A DNA stretch of 49,013 nt, taken from positions 1 to 49,013 of the forward strand of contig DASYWD010000226.1 in assembly GCA_035936415.1 (NCBI GenBank). The letters are read 5' to 3'. This DNA is from Longimicrobiaceae bacterium. GTDB taxonomy: Bacteria; Gemmatimonadota; Gemmatimonadetes; Longimicrobiales; Longimicrobiaceae. Below the pieces are notes generated by a model. The model did not search any database, had not been told where the DNA came from, and saw only the letters and a list, made by a program, of their open reading frames with translations. This document shows, piece after piece, positions 1 through 8,542 of the stretch (position 1 is the stretch's first letter; each line of letters begins with the position of its first letter). The position numbers and the translations under genes were made by a program.

Positions 1-1
1 G

Positions 2-604
2 CCCACCACCCCCGCACCTCCCGGCAGCCCCGACCCGGCTACGGTGACCGTGAACGTGGGGGACCACTCCTTCTCGCCGTCGGCGGTCACCATCGCGGTG
101 GGAGGGACGGTCACCTGGAACATGGGCGACGACGAGCACGACATCACCTGGGACGGCCCCGCGCCCCCGGGCGGGAACGTCCCCAGGACGGACCGGGGCG
201 TCTCGGTGTCGCGCACCTTCCCCACCCCGGGCACCTACACCTACCGGTGCGCCCGGCACGAGAGCAAGGGAAAGACCGGGACGGTGGTGGTCACCGGCGG
301 CACGCCTCCCGCCAACCCGCCGGCGAACCCGCCCACCACTCCGCCGCCCGCGAGCGTGACCGTCACCACGCCCGGGACCTCCTTCAGCCCCGCGGAGGTG
401 ACGGTCGCGGCGGGGACCACGGTGACGTGGCAGATCGGCGGGGCCACGCACAACGTCACTTTCCAGGGCACCGCCCCTCCGGGCGGGAGTATCCCCGACA
501 CCCGCGCGGGGACCTCCGTTTCGCGAACCTTCGGCACGGCCGGGAGCTACCCGTACGTCTGCACCCGGCACAGCGGGATGACCGGGCGCGTGGTGGTCCA
601 GTGA
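2..604 (+). CDS. tandem cupredoxin-domain protein, 5' end outside window
   Basis: The frame is open from base 2 with a Pro/Ala-rich stretch, so the true start lies upstream; the GTG at 44 is probably internal. Two plastocyanin-like domains are joined by a Pro-rich linker (PPANPPANPPTTPPP). Counting from base 2, domain 1 has His46, Cys83 and His86 but Lys89 (CARHESK) where the axial Met belongs. Domain 2 has His150 and CTRHSGM (Cys187, His190, Met193), a complete type-1 copper site. Such domains shuttle electrons or bind copper outside the cytoplasm. It is first of four consecutive cupredoxin genes. Family assignment is secure; the redox partner is unknown. Confidence 0.85.
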   Translation, partial: PTTPAPPGSPDPATVTVNVGDHSFSPSAVTIAVGGTVTWNMGDDEHDITWDGPAPPGGNVPRTDRGVSVSRTFPTPGTYTYRCARHESKGKTGTVVVTGGTPPANPPANPPTTPPPASVTVTTPGTSFSPAEVTVAAGTTVTWQIGGATHNVTFQGTAPPGGSIPDTRAGTSVSRTFGTAGSYPYVCTRHSGMTGRVVVQ

Positions 605-664
605 CCCGCGTCGCGGCGGCGCACGCCCACACCCACTCCAACACCAGCACGGAGGGATGAACGC

Positions 665-1087
665 ATGCAGATGATCGGATGGACGCTGATGGCCGGGCTC
701 CTCCTCCCCTTCCCCGTGGCATTCACGCGGATGCTGGCGCCGGAGCCCGCCCCCGCCGTGCACGAGGTCCGCATGGTCCAGGAGGGGAGCGCCTACCGCT
801 TCGTCCCCGCGAAGCTCACGGTGAAGCAGGGCGACCGGGTGAAGTTCGTGATGGTCTCGGGAGGGCCGCACAACGTGGCCTTCGACGCGGAGAAGATCCC
901 CGACCCGGCCGAGCGCGCGCTCGCGGCCGGGATGCCGGAAACCATGTCGCCGCTGGCCGGGCCGCTCCTCACCAAGCCGGGGGAGAGCTACACCGTCTCC
1001 TTCGCGAACGTCGCCCCCGGGACCTACCCCTTCTACTGCATGCCGCACATGGCGATGGGGATGCGGGGAACGGTGACCGTCCAATGA
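665..1087 (+). CDS. plastocyanin/pseudoazurin-like cupredoxin, exported
   Basis: A 140-aa protein with a hydrophobic N-terminal segment (about residues 5-20) followed by a single cupredoxin fold. The type-1 copper ligands are visible: His69 in GGPHNVAF, then Cys125, His128 and Met131 in CMPHMAM. GGAGGG eight bases before ATG 665 supports this start. The end overlaps the next start in an ATGA, so the two are probably translationally coupled. Likely role: periplasmic or surface one-electron carrier. The axial ligand could be Met131 or Met133. Confidence 0.88.
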   Translation: MQMIGWTLMAGLLLPFPVAFTRMLAPEPAPAVHEVRMVQEGSAYRFVPAKLTVKQGDRVKFVMVSGGPHNVAFDAEKIPDPAERALAAGMPETMSPLAGPLLTKPGESYTVSFANVAPGTYPFYCMPHMAMGMRGTVTVQ

Positions 1088-2199
1088 GGGCGTGGCGGAG
1101 CCGTTCCCGGGCGGGGCTCTGCGCGCTGGCGCTCGCGGCGGGGACGCCCGCGGGCGCGGCGGGGGCCCAGTCGCTGCTGGACCGCCCGCCCAACCTGTCG
1201 GGAGCGTGGGTGGGGACGAGCGGGACGCTGTACTTCAACTTCATGCACCGCTTCACCGCGAGCGCCTCGCCGGAGCGGAAGGTGTCCAACACCCCCACCT
1301 TCACGGTGGCGGCGGGGCTTCCCTCCCGCACCCTGCTGGGGGTGCACTACGCCACCAACTCGGTGCTGGCGCCGCGCTACCCCAACGAGTGGGAGTTCTT
1401 CGCGCGGCACCGCCTCTTCTCACAGGACGACGGGGCGCCGCTGGACGTGGCCGGACAGGTGGGCTACAACCTGGCGGCCGAGGGGGTGGACGGGGAGGTG
1501 TCGCTGGCGCGGCGGCTGGGGCCGCTCCGGGTGATCGGCGCGGCGCGGGTCATGTCGGACCCGTTCGAGACCGGGAACACGCGCTTCGCCGCGGCGGGGG
1601 GAGCCACCTTCCGCCTGGGGCGGTGGTGGGCGGTGGCGGGGGACGCGGCCACGCTGCTGAACCGGGAGGAGGGGGAGGAGATGGCCTGGAGCGCGGGCCT
1701 CCACCTGGCGATCCCGCACACCCCGCACAGCCTCTCCGTGCATGCGTCCAACACCTACACGACCACGCTGCAGGGGATCTCGCGCGGGGGCGAACGGGTC
1801 CGCTACGGCTTCGAGTTCACGGTGCCGCTGACGCTGCGGCGCTGGTTCGGGAGCGGCGGCGGGGTGGCCGCCGTGCCGCCGCCTACGGAGGCCGTGCCCG
1901 CCGCGGCTGCCACGCCGTCGGCGGAGGCTCCCGCGGCCGGGGGGGCGCTGGTCCGGGCGGGGATGCGGGGCTTCGCGTACACGCCCGCGCGCATCGAGGT
2001 GGCGGCGGGCACCACGGTGGAGTGGAAGAACGAGGACCCCATGGCCCACACCGTCACCGCGACCGACGGCGGCTTCGACTCCGGCCTGATCGAGCCCGGC
2101 GCCACCTGGCGCCGCACCTTCGACACGCCGGGCACCTACCCCTTCTCCTGCACCCCGCACCCCTTCATGAAGGGGACGGTGGTGGTCCGGGCGCCATGA
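1084..2199 (+). CDS. DUF5777-like beta-barrel fused to a C-terminal cupredoxin
   Basis: A 371-aa protein starting at the ATG overlapping the previous stop (ATGA). Residues 1-30 form a signal peptide ending near AGAQS. Residues about 30-260 alternate short amphipathic strands and turns and resemble the DUF5777 outer-membrane barrel family (N-terminal LSGAWVGTSGTLYFNF region). A Pro/Ala linker (about 262-285) leads to a cupredoxin domain with His322 and CTPHPFM (Cys356, His359, Met362). The fusion would tether a blue-copper centre to the outer membrane. The barrel call rests on pattern resemblance; the cupredoxin call is firm. Confidence 0.8.
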   Translation: MRAWRSRSRAGLCALALAAGTPAGAAGAQSLLDRPPNLSGAWVGTSGTLYFNFMHRFTASASPERKVSNTPTFTVAAGLPSRTLLGVHYATNSVLAPRYPNEWEFFARHRLFSQDDGAPLDVAGQVGYNLAAEGVDGEVSLARRLGPLRVIGAARVMSDPFETGNTRFAAAGGATFRLGRWWAVAGDAATLLNREEGEEMAWSAGLHLAIPHTPHSLSVHASNTYTTTLQGISRGGERVRYGFEFTVPLTLRRWFGSGGGVAAVPPPTEAVPAAAATPSAEAPAAGGALVRAGMRGFAYTPARIEVAAGTTVEWKNEDPMAHTVTATDGGFDSGLIEPGATWRRTFDTPGTYPFSCTPHPFMKGTVVVRAP

Positions 2200-2573
2200 G
2201 AAACAGACCGATCCTCCGCCTCCTGGGCCTGGCGCTCGCCTCGGGCGCCGCGCTCTCCGGGTGCTTCTCCGAGCGGAGCGCCATCACCGAAACGCCCCCG
2301 GGCCAGGACCTGTGCGCCTCGCCCACGGCGTCCACCGTGCAGATCCGCAACTTCGCCTTCGGGGGCGGGGAGATCCGCGTGAGCCGGGGGACGCGGGTGA
2401 CCTGGGTGAACTGCGACACCGAGGCGCACACCAGCACCTCGGACGCCTCCGGGTGGGACTCGGGGCTGCTGGTGCCGAAGGCCACCTACTCGCGCACCTT
2501 CGACCAGGCGGGCCGGTTCGCCTACCACTGCGAGCCGCACCCGTTCATGAAGGGGACCGTCGTGGTGGAGTGA
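2196..2573 (+). CDS. cupredoxin lipoprotein
   Basis: A 125-aa protein whose ATG overlaps the preceding stop (ATGA), making it the last gene of the cupredoxin operon. The signal sequence ends in a lipobox (LSGC, Cys23), predicting a lipid-anchored periplasmic protein. The cupredoxin domain has His78 and CEPHPFM (Cys112, His115, Met118), very close to the domain fused to the barrel upstream (shared PHPFMKGTVVV). That similarity suggests recent duplication. Likely role: copper-dependent electron carrier at the membrane. Confidence 0.87.
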   Translation: MRNRPILRLLGLALASGAALSGCFSERSAITETPPGQDLCASPTASTVQIRNFAFGGGEIRVSRGTRVTWVNCDTEAHTSTSDASGWDSGLLVPKATYSRTFDQAGRFAYHCEPHPFMKGTVVVE

Positions 2574-2577
2574 CGGG

Positions 2578-2594
2578 GAGCCGACCGGCGGCTC
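2578..2594. terminator. weak hairpin between convergent genes
   Basis: GAGCCG and CGGCTC flank a 5-nt loop in the 45-nt gap between the convergent cupredoxin and LuxR-type genes. There is no T-tract, so the terminator role is inferred from position only. Confidence 0.35.
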
Positions 2595-2618
2595 GCGCCC
2601 GCGTGCGCACCCGGGGCC

Positions 2619-3704
2619 TCAGCCGCCGGGCGGGGCCGCGGAATCGAAGAAGAGCCTGGCCAGAAGCGCCTTGCGCCCCCGCGCGCCGACCTTGTCGCCG
2701 GCATGGTTCAGGTGGTGCTGAACGGTGTGGACGGACAGGCCGAGCCGTGCGGCGATCTGCTTGGTCGAGTCGCCGCGGGCGGCACGCAGGACCACCTCGC
2801 GCTCCCTCGGGGTGAGGCCGTACCGCTGCGCCAGGATCGGCACGGGGTCGCGCGGCGTGGCCGGCTCGATCACCACCACCGTCGCGGATTCGCCGGATTC
2901 GTCCGGCTCCGCACGCGAGGCCCGCAGCGCGTACCAGAGCCCGGAGCGGCCCTGCGTGCGGAGCCCCGTGCTCAGGGGGAGCGGGTCCGCCGTGCACGCC
3001 CGTTCGGCCCGCAGCTGCGCCAGGACGCTGACGACGGCGCTCGGAAGCGTCTCCGCGGGGTGGCCGACGTCGGCGAGGTCACCCAGCTGCGCCGACGCGG
3101 GCCCGCTGCGGAGCACGATGCGGCTCCGGCCGTCCAGCACGATCACGCCCGGCCCGGAGCCCTCCGCCGCGCCCGCGCCCTCCCTCGCCGCCTCGATCGC
3201 GGCGGCGGCCTTCAGCCCCCGCGCGACGTGGGGCGCGACGGCGCGGAGGAAGCGCGCCTCCCTCTCACCGAACGACCTGGAGGACGGCTCACGGAACAGG
3301 CACCACGACCCCCACATCTCCTCTTCGACGCACAGGGCGGCGTGGAGCGTGTGCTCCAGCCCCTCCGCCCGGAGCAGCTCCATGGACGGCTCGGAGCTGT
3401 GCAGCGACGTGGTCAGGCCGGAGCGGGCCAGGTCGATGAATTCGGCGATCTCGGAGGGGTAGACCTCCTCGATGTAGCTCTGCAGGTAGCGCCCCGACAG
3501 CCGTTCCGCCCAGCCGTGGGTGAAGAGCCCCGTATCCGGATCGTGGGCCATGAGCCCGTACGCTTCGGCGGGCACGATCGCGGCCGCGCGCCGCCCCACC
3601 TCCTGGCGCAGCGTCACCGAGTCCAGCCCCGCATAGCAGGCCCGCTTGATCGAGCGGAGCGTCTCGCGCTCCGCCCGCGTGGTCAGTCGAACGGCTGGTG
3701 TCAC
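2619..3704 (-). CDS. LuxR-family transcriptional regulator
   Basis: A 361-aa regulator read from a GTG at 3704 preceded by GGGGGAG; an upstream in-frame extension exists but looks non-coding. Residues about 15-190 form a GAF/PAS-like sensory region without an identifiable ligand motif. The C-terminus (about 297-352) is a LuxR/GerE helix-turn-helix: LTPREREVVLRAARGDSTKQ, then IAARLGLSVHTVQHHL. It is divergent from the broken methyltransferase with 196 bp between, so it may once have controlled it. There is no receiver domain, so this is not a classic response regulator. The signal sensed is unknown. Confidence 0.85.
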   Translation of the reverse strand: MTPAVRLTTRAERETLRSIKRACYAGLDSVTLRQEVGRRAAAIVPAEAYGLMAHDPDTGLFTHGWAERLSGRYLQSYIEEVYPSEIAEFIDLARSGLTTSLHSSEPSMELLRAEGLEHTLHAALCVEEEMWGSWCLFREPSSRSFGEREARFLRAVAPHVARGLKAAAAIEAAREGAGAAEGSGPGVIVLDGRSRIVLRSGPASAQLGDLADVGHPAETLPSAVVSVLAQLRAERACTADPLPLSTGLRTQGRSGLWYALRASRAEPDESGESATVVVIEPATPRDPVPILAQRYGLTPREREVVLRAARGDSTKQIAARLGLSVHTVQHHLNHAGDKVGARGRKALLARLFFDSAAPPGG

Positions 3705-3900
3705 GGCTCCCCCTGGAAATGGCGATACCCCGGCACGCCGTCCCACCGCATCGTCTATGGGAGCTCGACGGCCGGTGCGGGCCGCCTCCCCTCCCCGCCC
3801 CCCCGAGCAATGATGCCGGGGCCGGTTCGTCGCGCAAGCTTTTCGTTCGCGCACCGGGGAGCCCGGAGACGCCGGACCGCCTACGCGAGGAGTGAGAAAG

Positions 3901-4856
3901 ATGACCCAGCAGGATCAAGCCACGAACACGGAGGGATCGCGGACCTGCTCGCCGAGCGGCCGCAGACCGCGGCCGAGCTGGCCTCCCGGACGGACACGCA
4001 TGCGCTGTCGCTGTACCGGGTGCTCCGCATGCTGGCGGGCGTCGGGATCTTCGCGGAGCGTCCCGACGGGACCTTCGAGCTCACCCCGACCGCCGCGCTG
4101 CTCCGGAGCGACGTGCCGGACTCCATGCGCGACATCACCCGGATGATGGGCGGAGAGTGGCACTGGCGCATGTACGGCGAGCTGATGCACAGCGTCCGGA
4201 CCGGCGGAACGGCGGTCCGGAAGGCGTACGGCATGGAGATCTTCGAGCTGCTGGAACGGGATCCGGCGGCCGGCGAGCTCTTCAACCGCGCCATGACGAG
4301 CAACTCCTGGGCTGCGGTGCCGGCGGTCGTCGGGGGCTACGACTTCTCCCGCTTCCGGCGGGTGGTCGACGTGGCCGGCGGCCAAGGGATCCTGCTCGCC
4401 GGGATCCTGAAGGCGAACCCCGGGGCGCAGGGCGTCCTGTTCGACCTCCCTCCGGTGGTCGGGGGCGCGGGCGAGCTGCTCGGCAGGGAGGGGGTGGCCG
4501 ACCGGGTGGAGCTGGTGTCGGGGGACTTCTTCGAGTCCGTTCCACCGGGCGCGGACGCCTACGTGCTCAAGCACGTCGTCCACGACTGGGACGACGAGCG
4601 CAGCATCCGGATCCTGCGGAACGTGGCCTCGGCCATGGATGAGAACGGAAGGGTGCTGATCGTCGAGATGGTCGTTCCCGTGGGGAACGAGCCGAGCCCC
4701 TCCAAGCTCCTGGACGTGCAGATGCTGATGGGAACCGGCGGCAGGGAGCGCACGGAGGAGGAGTACCGGGCGCTGCTGGAGGCGTCCGGGCTGCGGCTGA
4801 CGAGAACGGTTCCGACCAGGTCGCCGCTGAGCGTGATCGAGGCTCAAGCTATGTGA
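3901..4856 (+). pseudogene. SAM-dependent O-methyltransferase, N-terminal deletion and frameshift
   Basis: The original start is clear: ATG 3901 behind AGGAG, giving MTQQDQATNTE. After about 3935 the family-typical sequence continues in another frame (GIADLLAERPQTAAELAS...) to the stop at 4856. Members of this plant-type O-methyltransferase family normally carry about 25-30 residues (the first dimerisation helices) between these pieces, so a deletion of non-triplet length seems to have removed them. The catalytic part is intact: SAM motif VVDVAGGQGILLAG, acidic FDLPPVV, and HVVHDWDD. No ATG, GTG or TTG near the break could start the second frame; a shorter product from an internal ATG would lack most of the dimerisation domain. 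Confidence 0.8.
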
Positions 4857-4987
4857 GGAGGCCACATCCCTGGTTGTGCAGTGATGCGATTCGCCTGACA
4901 GTCGTGCCCGCCGGGGAGTAGAGCGAGCCGCTTGGAGGCTCCACGGTTGACGGGATGGAGGGGTGGGGCAGGCTGTAGTGTCGTACG

Positions 4988-5012
4988 GCGATAGCTTGTC
5001 AGAAGCTATCGC
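4988..5012 (-). terminator. perfect hairpin at the end of the toxin/immunity array
   Basis: GCGATAGCTT and AAGCTATCGC form a 10-bp perfect stem with a 5-nt loop. It overlaps the stop codon of the last immunity-like gene (4999-5001). No T-tract follows. The same arrangement recurs at the other three module ends. Confidence 0.65.
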
Positions 5013-5490
5013 GCTCAGAACTCCAATTCGACTCGATTCTCTCAATCAGCAGGGTGTCATTGATGATCTCCCTGATTGGCGCCTTCTCTTGCTCAGCTGT
5101 GAGTTCATCCACAGACCACTCTGTCTCCCCGTCCCAAAGCCACCAGCGCACTCTCCCCGTATATGGATCCTGCACGCCATCTCGAAAGATCGGGAACGCT
5201 GCCGCATGCTCGGCTACAGGCACGTTGCTCACGATCTGCACAATGCCGCGGTTCCAAGCGGCCTGGAGTGGGAAGAAGGTTGAAAACTGCGGGTGCTCCT
5301 CGGCTAAAGCATGGAAATTTGCAGGTCGTTCACTATGAAGACCACGAAGAACGCGCAGAAGCGCACCAAATTGCGGGTGCTTGTGCGTGTACTGCGCATA
5401 GGCCAGCCCCTTTCGAGTGGTAATCTCGACGATGTCGCCGATCCTTACTGTCCCTGCCATGCCGTGTTTGCTCGCTTGGATGAATTGCAC
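4999..5490 (-). CDS. Imm26-like putative immunity protein
   Basis: A 163-aa protein from GTG 5490, or 153 aa from ATG 5458-5460; neither has a convincing ribosome-binding site, and the conserved part starts after the ATG (GTVRIGDIVEITTRKGLAYA). The N-terminal pattern (GDIVEI, KGLAYAQYTHKHP, GALLRVL) resembles Imm26-type proteins found beside polymorphic toxins. There is no signal peptide, so it is cytosolic. It is the last gene of the RHS array, and its base composition is visibly less GC-rich than the flanking genes, suggesting transfer. Which tip it neutralises is not determined; the nearest is the frameshifted one. Confidence 0.6.
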   Translation of the reverse strand: MQFIQASKHGMAGTVRIGDIVEITTRKGLAYAQYTHKHPQFGALLRVLRGLHSERPANFHALAEEHPQFSTFFPLQAAWNRGIVQIVSNVPVAEHAAAFPIFRDGVQDPYTGRVRWWLWDGETEWSVDELTAEQEKAPIREIINDTLLIERIESNWSSERDSF

Positions 5491-5573
5491 CTCCGGAAGC
5501 GCCGAAAGCGGGACGAGGCCGAAACCTCGTTCCGCTCCCGTTGCGTCGCGCGTCGAGTAATCTTGAAGGGAGC

Positions 5574-5858
5574 CTACTCCGTCGGACGTGGCTGAGTCTG
5601 GCGCAAGTCGTTCAACCAGCTGCGGAAGTCCTCCTCCCCGTATAGGTATGGACGATCCGTGCTGATTGTATCAGCGCCAGAAAGGCGATCAAGCACGTCC
5701 CACACTGCCTCGTCCGAAACGTGCGGATCGTCCATCGCGACCCATTGTGCAGCCCACATACTGATTTCTTCCCGTGAAGCGCGACCTGCAATCAGCTCGA
5801 ACAGCCGCTGTTCAACTTCTGCTCGGCTTGGGAGTGGCCTTTCGCTAGAACGTTCCAA
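5574..5858 (-). CDS. small putative immunity protein, TTG start overlapping the toxin tip
   Basis: The best start is TTG 5858, behind GGAGG with about 8 nt spacing, giving 94 aa and a 14-nt overlap with the end of the frameshifted toxin tip (stop 5845-5847). That overlap is typical of toxin-immunity coupling. The protein is acidic and helical, with AAQWVAMDDPHVSDEAVWDV and an ending EEDFRSWLNDL; similar small proteins occur in RHS loci, but I cannot name a family. Position makes it the cognate antitoxin candidate for the tip encoded just upstream. Confidence 0.6.
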   Translation of the reverse strand: MERSSERPLPSRAEVEQRLFELIAGRASREEISMWAAQWVAMDDPHVSDEAVWDVLDRLSGADTISTDRPYLYGEEDFRSWLNDLRQTQPRPTE

Positions 5859-6893
5859 TGTACCTTCCTCCCTCGTCGAACATGTAGTGAATTCGGGATT
5901 GGATAGGCCGCACGATGCGTACGCGGCCCGCAGCATCCAAAGTCTCGTGCCATGTCCTCATCGCACCCGTGACGGGGTTCCATTCCCTCGCCTTCCGTCT
6001 CCCGATCATGGTGCCCTGCTCTTGCGCGGGGCTCAGCCGCCCATAGTAGCGAATGCGACCATTCTGAAGTACTCTGGAACCACCCTTCCCGTACTTGGCC
6101 AAGAGGCGCAAATGCATTGCGACGCGCGGCCCCTCCTGGTCCGATCCAATCCGGGAACGTAGCCGCGACGGTGCAGCGGTTTGGATCAGCCTCGGGGTGC
6201 CCGCATATCGAGCTATCTCCGAACATGGCATCGGACCAGAACTCGGAAGAGGTAGCGTTCCTCAGCACTTCCGCCTGCATATCGCGGAACATCTTCTGGA
6301 ATGCTTCCCAGTCCCTCTCCAGCGCAGCTCCGGCGGACTGCAGGCCCCAAGGCATCTCGGCGCGGTCGTGGAACGGGCACGCAACCGTGTGCACACCTCT
6401 GCCCGTACTCCCAACTCCCACACACAGCCCGAAGGGATCGGTGAAGTTGACCGGATCGTTGCCCGCGTAGGCGTACGGGTTGATCCCTCCTTCCAGCCCG
6501 ATCGGGTCCTCGCTGATGAACCGCGCCAGCGCGGGATCGTAGTAGCGCGCACGGTAGTAGTACAGCCCGGTCTCCGCATCGTACTCCCGGGCGGTGAAGC
6601 GCAATGGGTTCTGCACCTGCTCGCGTACGACCTCGGCCTCGCCGAAGGGGCTGTAGCGGTACTGGTTGACCAGCGCCCCCGTGCTGTCGATCAGCCCCGC
6701 CACGTGCCCCGGGACTTCGGTCAGGTAGTAGTAGCGCTCACCGCCGCGCTCCATCAGGTAGGGCCGGTTCACCCCCGGGTAGAAGGCGTACCAAGCCCGC
6801 ACCGCACCTGCGCCGTCCAGTTCCAGCACCGCCTGCTGCCCGTCGTACACGTAGCCCACCGTGCCCCCGTCCGTGCTCTTGCGCACCCGGCGG
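5845..6893 (-). pseudogene. displaced RHS core end plus toxin tip, frameshifted (module 3)
   Basis: Sequence homologous to the 3' end of the full RHS gene begins abruptly at about 6893 (matching 11343) and has no start signal. It reads through SEDPIGLEGGINPYAYAG and DPVNFTDPFGL to DWIGPGG (codon at 6151) in one frame. The tip continues in a different frame from about 6095: YGKGGSRVLQNG, REWNPVTGAMRTWHETLD, HYMFDEGG, stop at 5845. One frame change between about 6095 and 6130 separates core and tip. The tip resembles a recurrent RHS tip type (REW-P-TG, WHE, HY-FD pattern), probably a nuclease, but I cannot assign it. As written it could act only after recombination or frameshifting. Confidence 0.75.
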
Positions 6894-6926
6894 AGGCAAC
6901 TGTCAGGGGAACATTATCACTGTACA

Positions 6927-6955
6927 GGTGGGGAAATCGGGCTGACTTCCCCACC
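6927..6955 (-). terminator. hairpin between module 2 immunity gene and module 3
   Basis: GGTGGGGAA and TTCCCCACC form a 9-bp perfect stem around an 11-nt loop. It lies 50 nt downstream of the immunity gene ending at 7008 and about 35 nt upstream of the module 3 homology breakpoint. Confidence 0.6.
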
Positions 6956-7007
6956 CACACCAGGCATCTATCTCATGTGCCCCACCAAACGCGGGAGTAC
7001 TGCATAT

Positions 7008-7466
7008 CTAGGTTCCAAGTAGCTCTGCCAACTCCTCCGCTTCAAGAACGTAGCCCTCTGTACCATCTGAGAAGGGGACGTATCGGACAGGTGCGACTGG
7101 CTGGATCTGCCTCTCGCCATACGTCATGCGGTTGAGCCATACTGTACATGGCTGAGAGACGTTAACCGCTGTGAGCGCATCCCAGGCGAGACCACCACTT
7201 TCCTGGGTGAGCTCATGTACACTGAACGCCACCTCATACAAAAACGGGCCGTAGAAAGCTAACGTAGCGCGATCTGATGGATGTAGCTGACCAGCGCGCA
7301 AAACCACCTCTGCGGTTCTTGCGCGAAAAATCGTCACATCGCGTCCTGCCTCGTTCGTCGCCTTCGCCTCAAAGACGTCATAGGCGGCGTCTACTCCCTG
7401 TGCAGAATCCAGCACCTGCATTGCTTCGTCATGCGTCGATAGCAGACAGCGGTAGATGGTGCTCAT
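7008..7466 (-). CDS. putative immunity protein for the module 2 toxin
   Basis: A 152-aa protein whose ATG (7464-7466) overlaps the toxin stop in an ATGA, implying translational coupling. It has no signal peptide or membrane segment and is mixed alpha/beta by eye. No family recognised. The gene is visibly AT-richer than the RHS core beside it, as expected for a horizontally acquired toxin-immunity pair. Role is inferred entirely from position. Confidence 0.6.
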   Translation of the reverse strand: MSTIYRCLLSTHDEAMQVLDSAQGVDAAYDVFEAKATNEAGRDVTIFRARTAEVVLRAGQLHPSDRATLAFYGPFLYEVAFSVHELTQESGGLAWDALTAVNVSQPCTVWLNRMTYGERQIQPVAPVRYVPFSDGTEGYVLEAEELAELLGT

Positions 7467-8470
7467 GGTACTCGCACAATTCCATTGATAGGGATGTTCC
7501 GACCGGCACTGAAGATTTGGAACCAGTCTGCCTGGCTCGCCCTTTGAAGAGCCTCAGATGGAACGTTGAAGTCCACCCTTATGTTGCCGGTTCCCCCGGG
7601 CTTCGGGGCACCCACGGCTGTCACGTACGTTCTTCCGTTTGCCCCGACCTGCAGGGTGCCCGTCTGCCTCATAGCTCTAAACTCGGCCTCACTCATCCAA
7701 CGGCTGACGCGAGTTTCACCAGCGGCAGGTGCGAACCAGGGCCGCCCACCAGCACTAGTCGCTGCGACAGTGCCTCCGCCACTGCGCACTGTTCCGAATC
7801 TGCTCGCGGTCCCAGCAGTACCTGCTACCAGCGAGAACTTTCCAATCCACCATCCGAAACTCCCTCCAGGCGGCGGGTCGGCGAGAGGGTCGGAGATAGC
7901 AACATTGTATCCCTCCCACCATGCTAACATCAACGCCTGGAAGTGCTTTGCAAACTCTTCCCAGTCCCGCTCCAGCGCAGCTCCGGCGGACTGCAGGCCC
8001 CAGGGGATCTCGGCGCGGTCGTGGAACGGGCACGCAACCGTGTGCACACCTCTGCCCGTACTCCCAACTCCCACACACAGCCCGAAGGGATCGGTGAAGT
8101 TGACCGGATCGTTGCCCGCGTAGGCGTACGGGTTGATTCCTCCTTCCAGCCCGATCGGGTCCTCGCTGATGAACCGCGCCAGCGCGGGGTCGTAGTAGCG
8201 GGCTCGGTAGTAGTACAGCCCGGTCTCCGCGTCGTACTCCCGTGCGGTGAAGCGCAGCGGGTTCTCCACCTGCTCGCGCACGACCTCCGCCTCGCCGAAG
8301 GGGCTGTAGCGGTACTGGTTGACCAGCGCCCCCGTGCTGTCGATCAGCCCCGCTACGTGCCCCGGGACTTCGGTCAGGGAGTAGAACCGCTTGCCGCCGC
8401 GCTCCATCAGGTAGGCCCAGTCCACCGGAACCGACCGCCAGTTTGCCATTTGAGGGGCAGCATGGTACAC
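7463..8470 (-). CDS. displaced RHS core end with ADP-ribosyltransferase-like tip (module 2)
   Basis: The 335-aa frame opens at GTG 8470 without a ribosome-binding site, so it is probably an unexpressed cassette. Homology with the full RHS gene starts at about 8427 (matching 11223) with YLMERGG, followed by the core and DPVNFTDPFGL. The pre-tip shared with modules 1 and 3 ends near ALERDWE. The tip starts around ETRVSRWMSEAEFRAM; RVSRWMS with a GRTYVT strand recalls TreTu/ART-type toxins that ADP-ribosylate targets. The catalytic residues are not certain by eye. Immunity gene overlaps by 4 nt. Confidence 0.65.
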   Translation of the reverse strand: MYHAAPQMANWRSVPVDWAYLMERGGKRFYSLTEVPGHVAGLIDSTGALVNQYRYSPFGEAEVVREQVENPLRFTAREYDAETGLYYYRARYYDPALARFISEDPIGLEGGINPYAYAGNDPVNFTDPFGLCVGVGSTGRGVHTVACPFHDRAEIPWGLQSAGAALERDWEEFAKHFQALMLAWWEGYNVAISDPLADPPPGGSFGWWIGKFSLVAGTAGTASRFGTVRSGGGTVAATSAGGRPWFAPAAGETRVSRWMSEAEFRAMRQTGTLQVGANGRTYVTAVGAPKPGGTGNIRVDFNVPSEALQRASQADWFQIFSAGRNIPINGIVRVP

Positions 8471-8472
8471 GA

Positions 8473-8494
8473 GTCCGGCCTCGTTTGGCCGGAC
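8473..8494 (-). terminator. hairpin between module 1 immunity gene and module 2
   Basis: GTCCGGCC and GGCCGGAC form an 8-bp perfect stem around a 6-nt loop, 49 nt after the immunity gene ending at 8543 and just before the module 2 breakpoint. No T-tract. Confidence 0.6.
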
Positions 8495-8542
8495 CCGCGT
8501 ATTCCCATAGTCAGCGCTGGATCAGTTCGTCAGGGGCAATAA

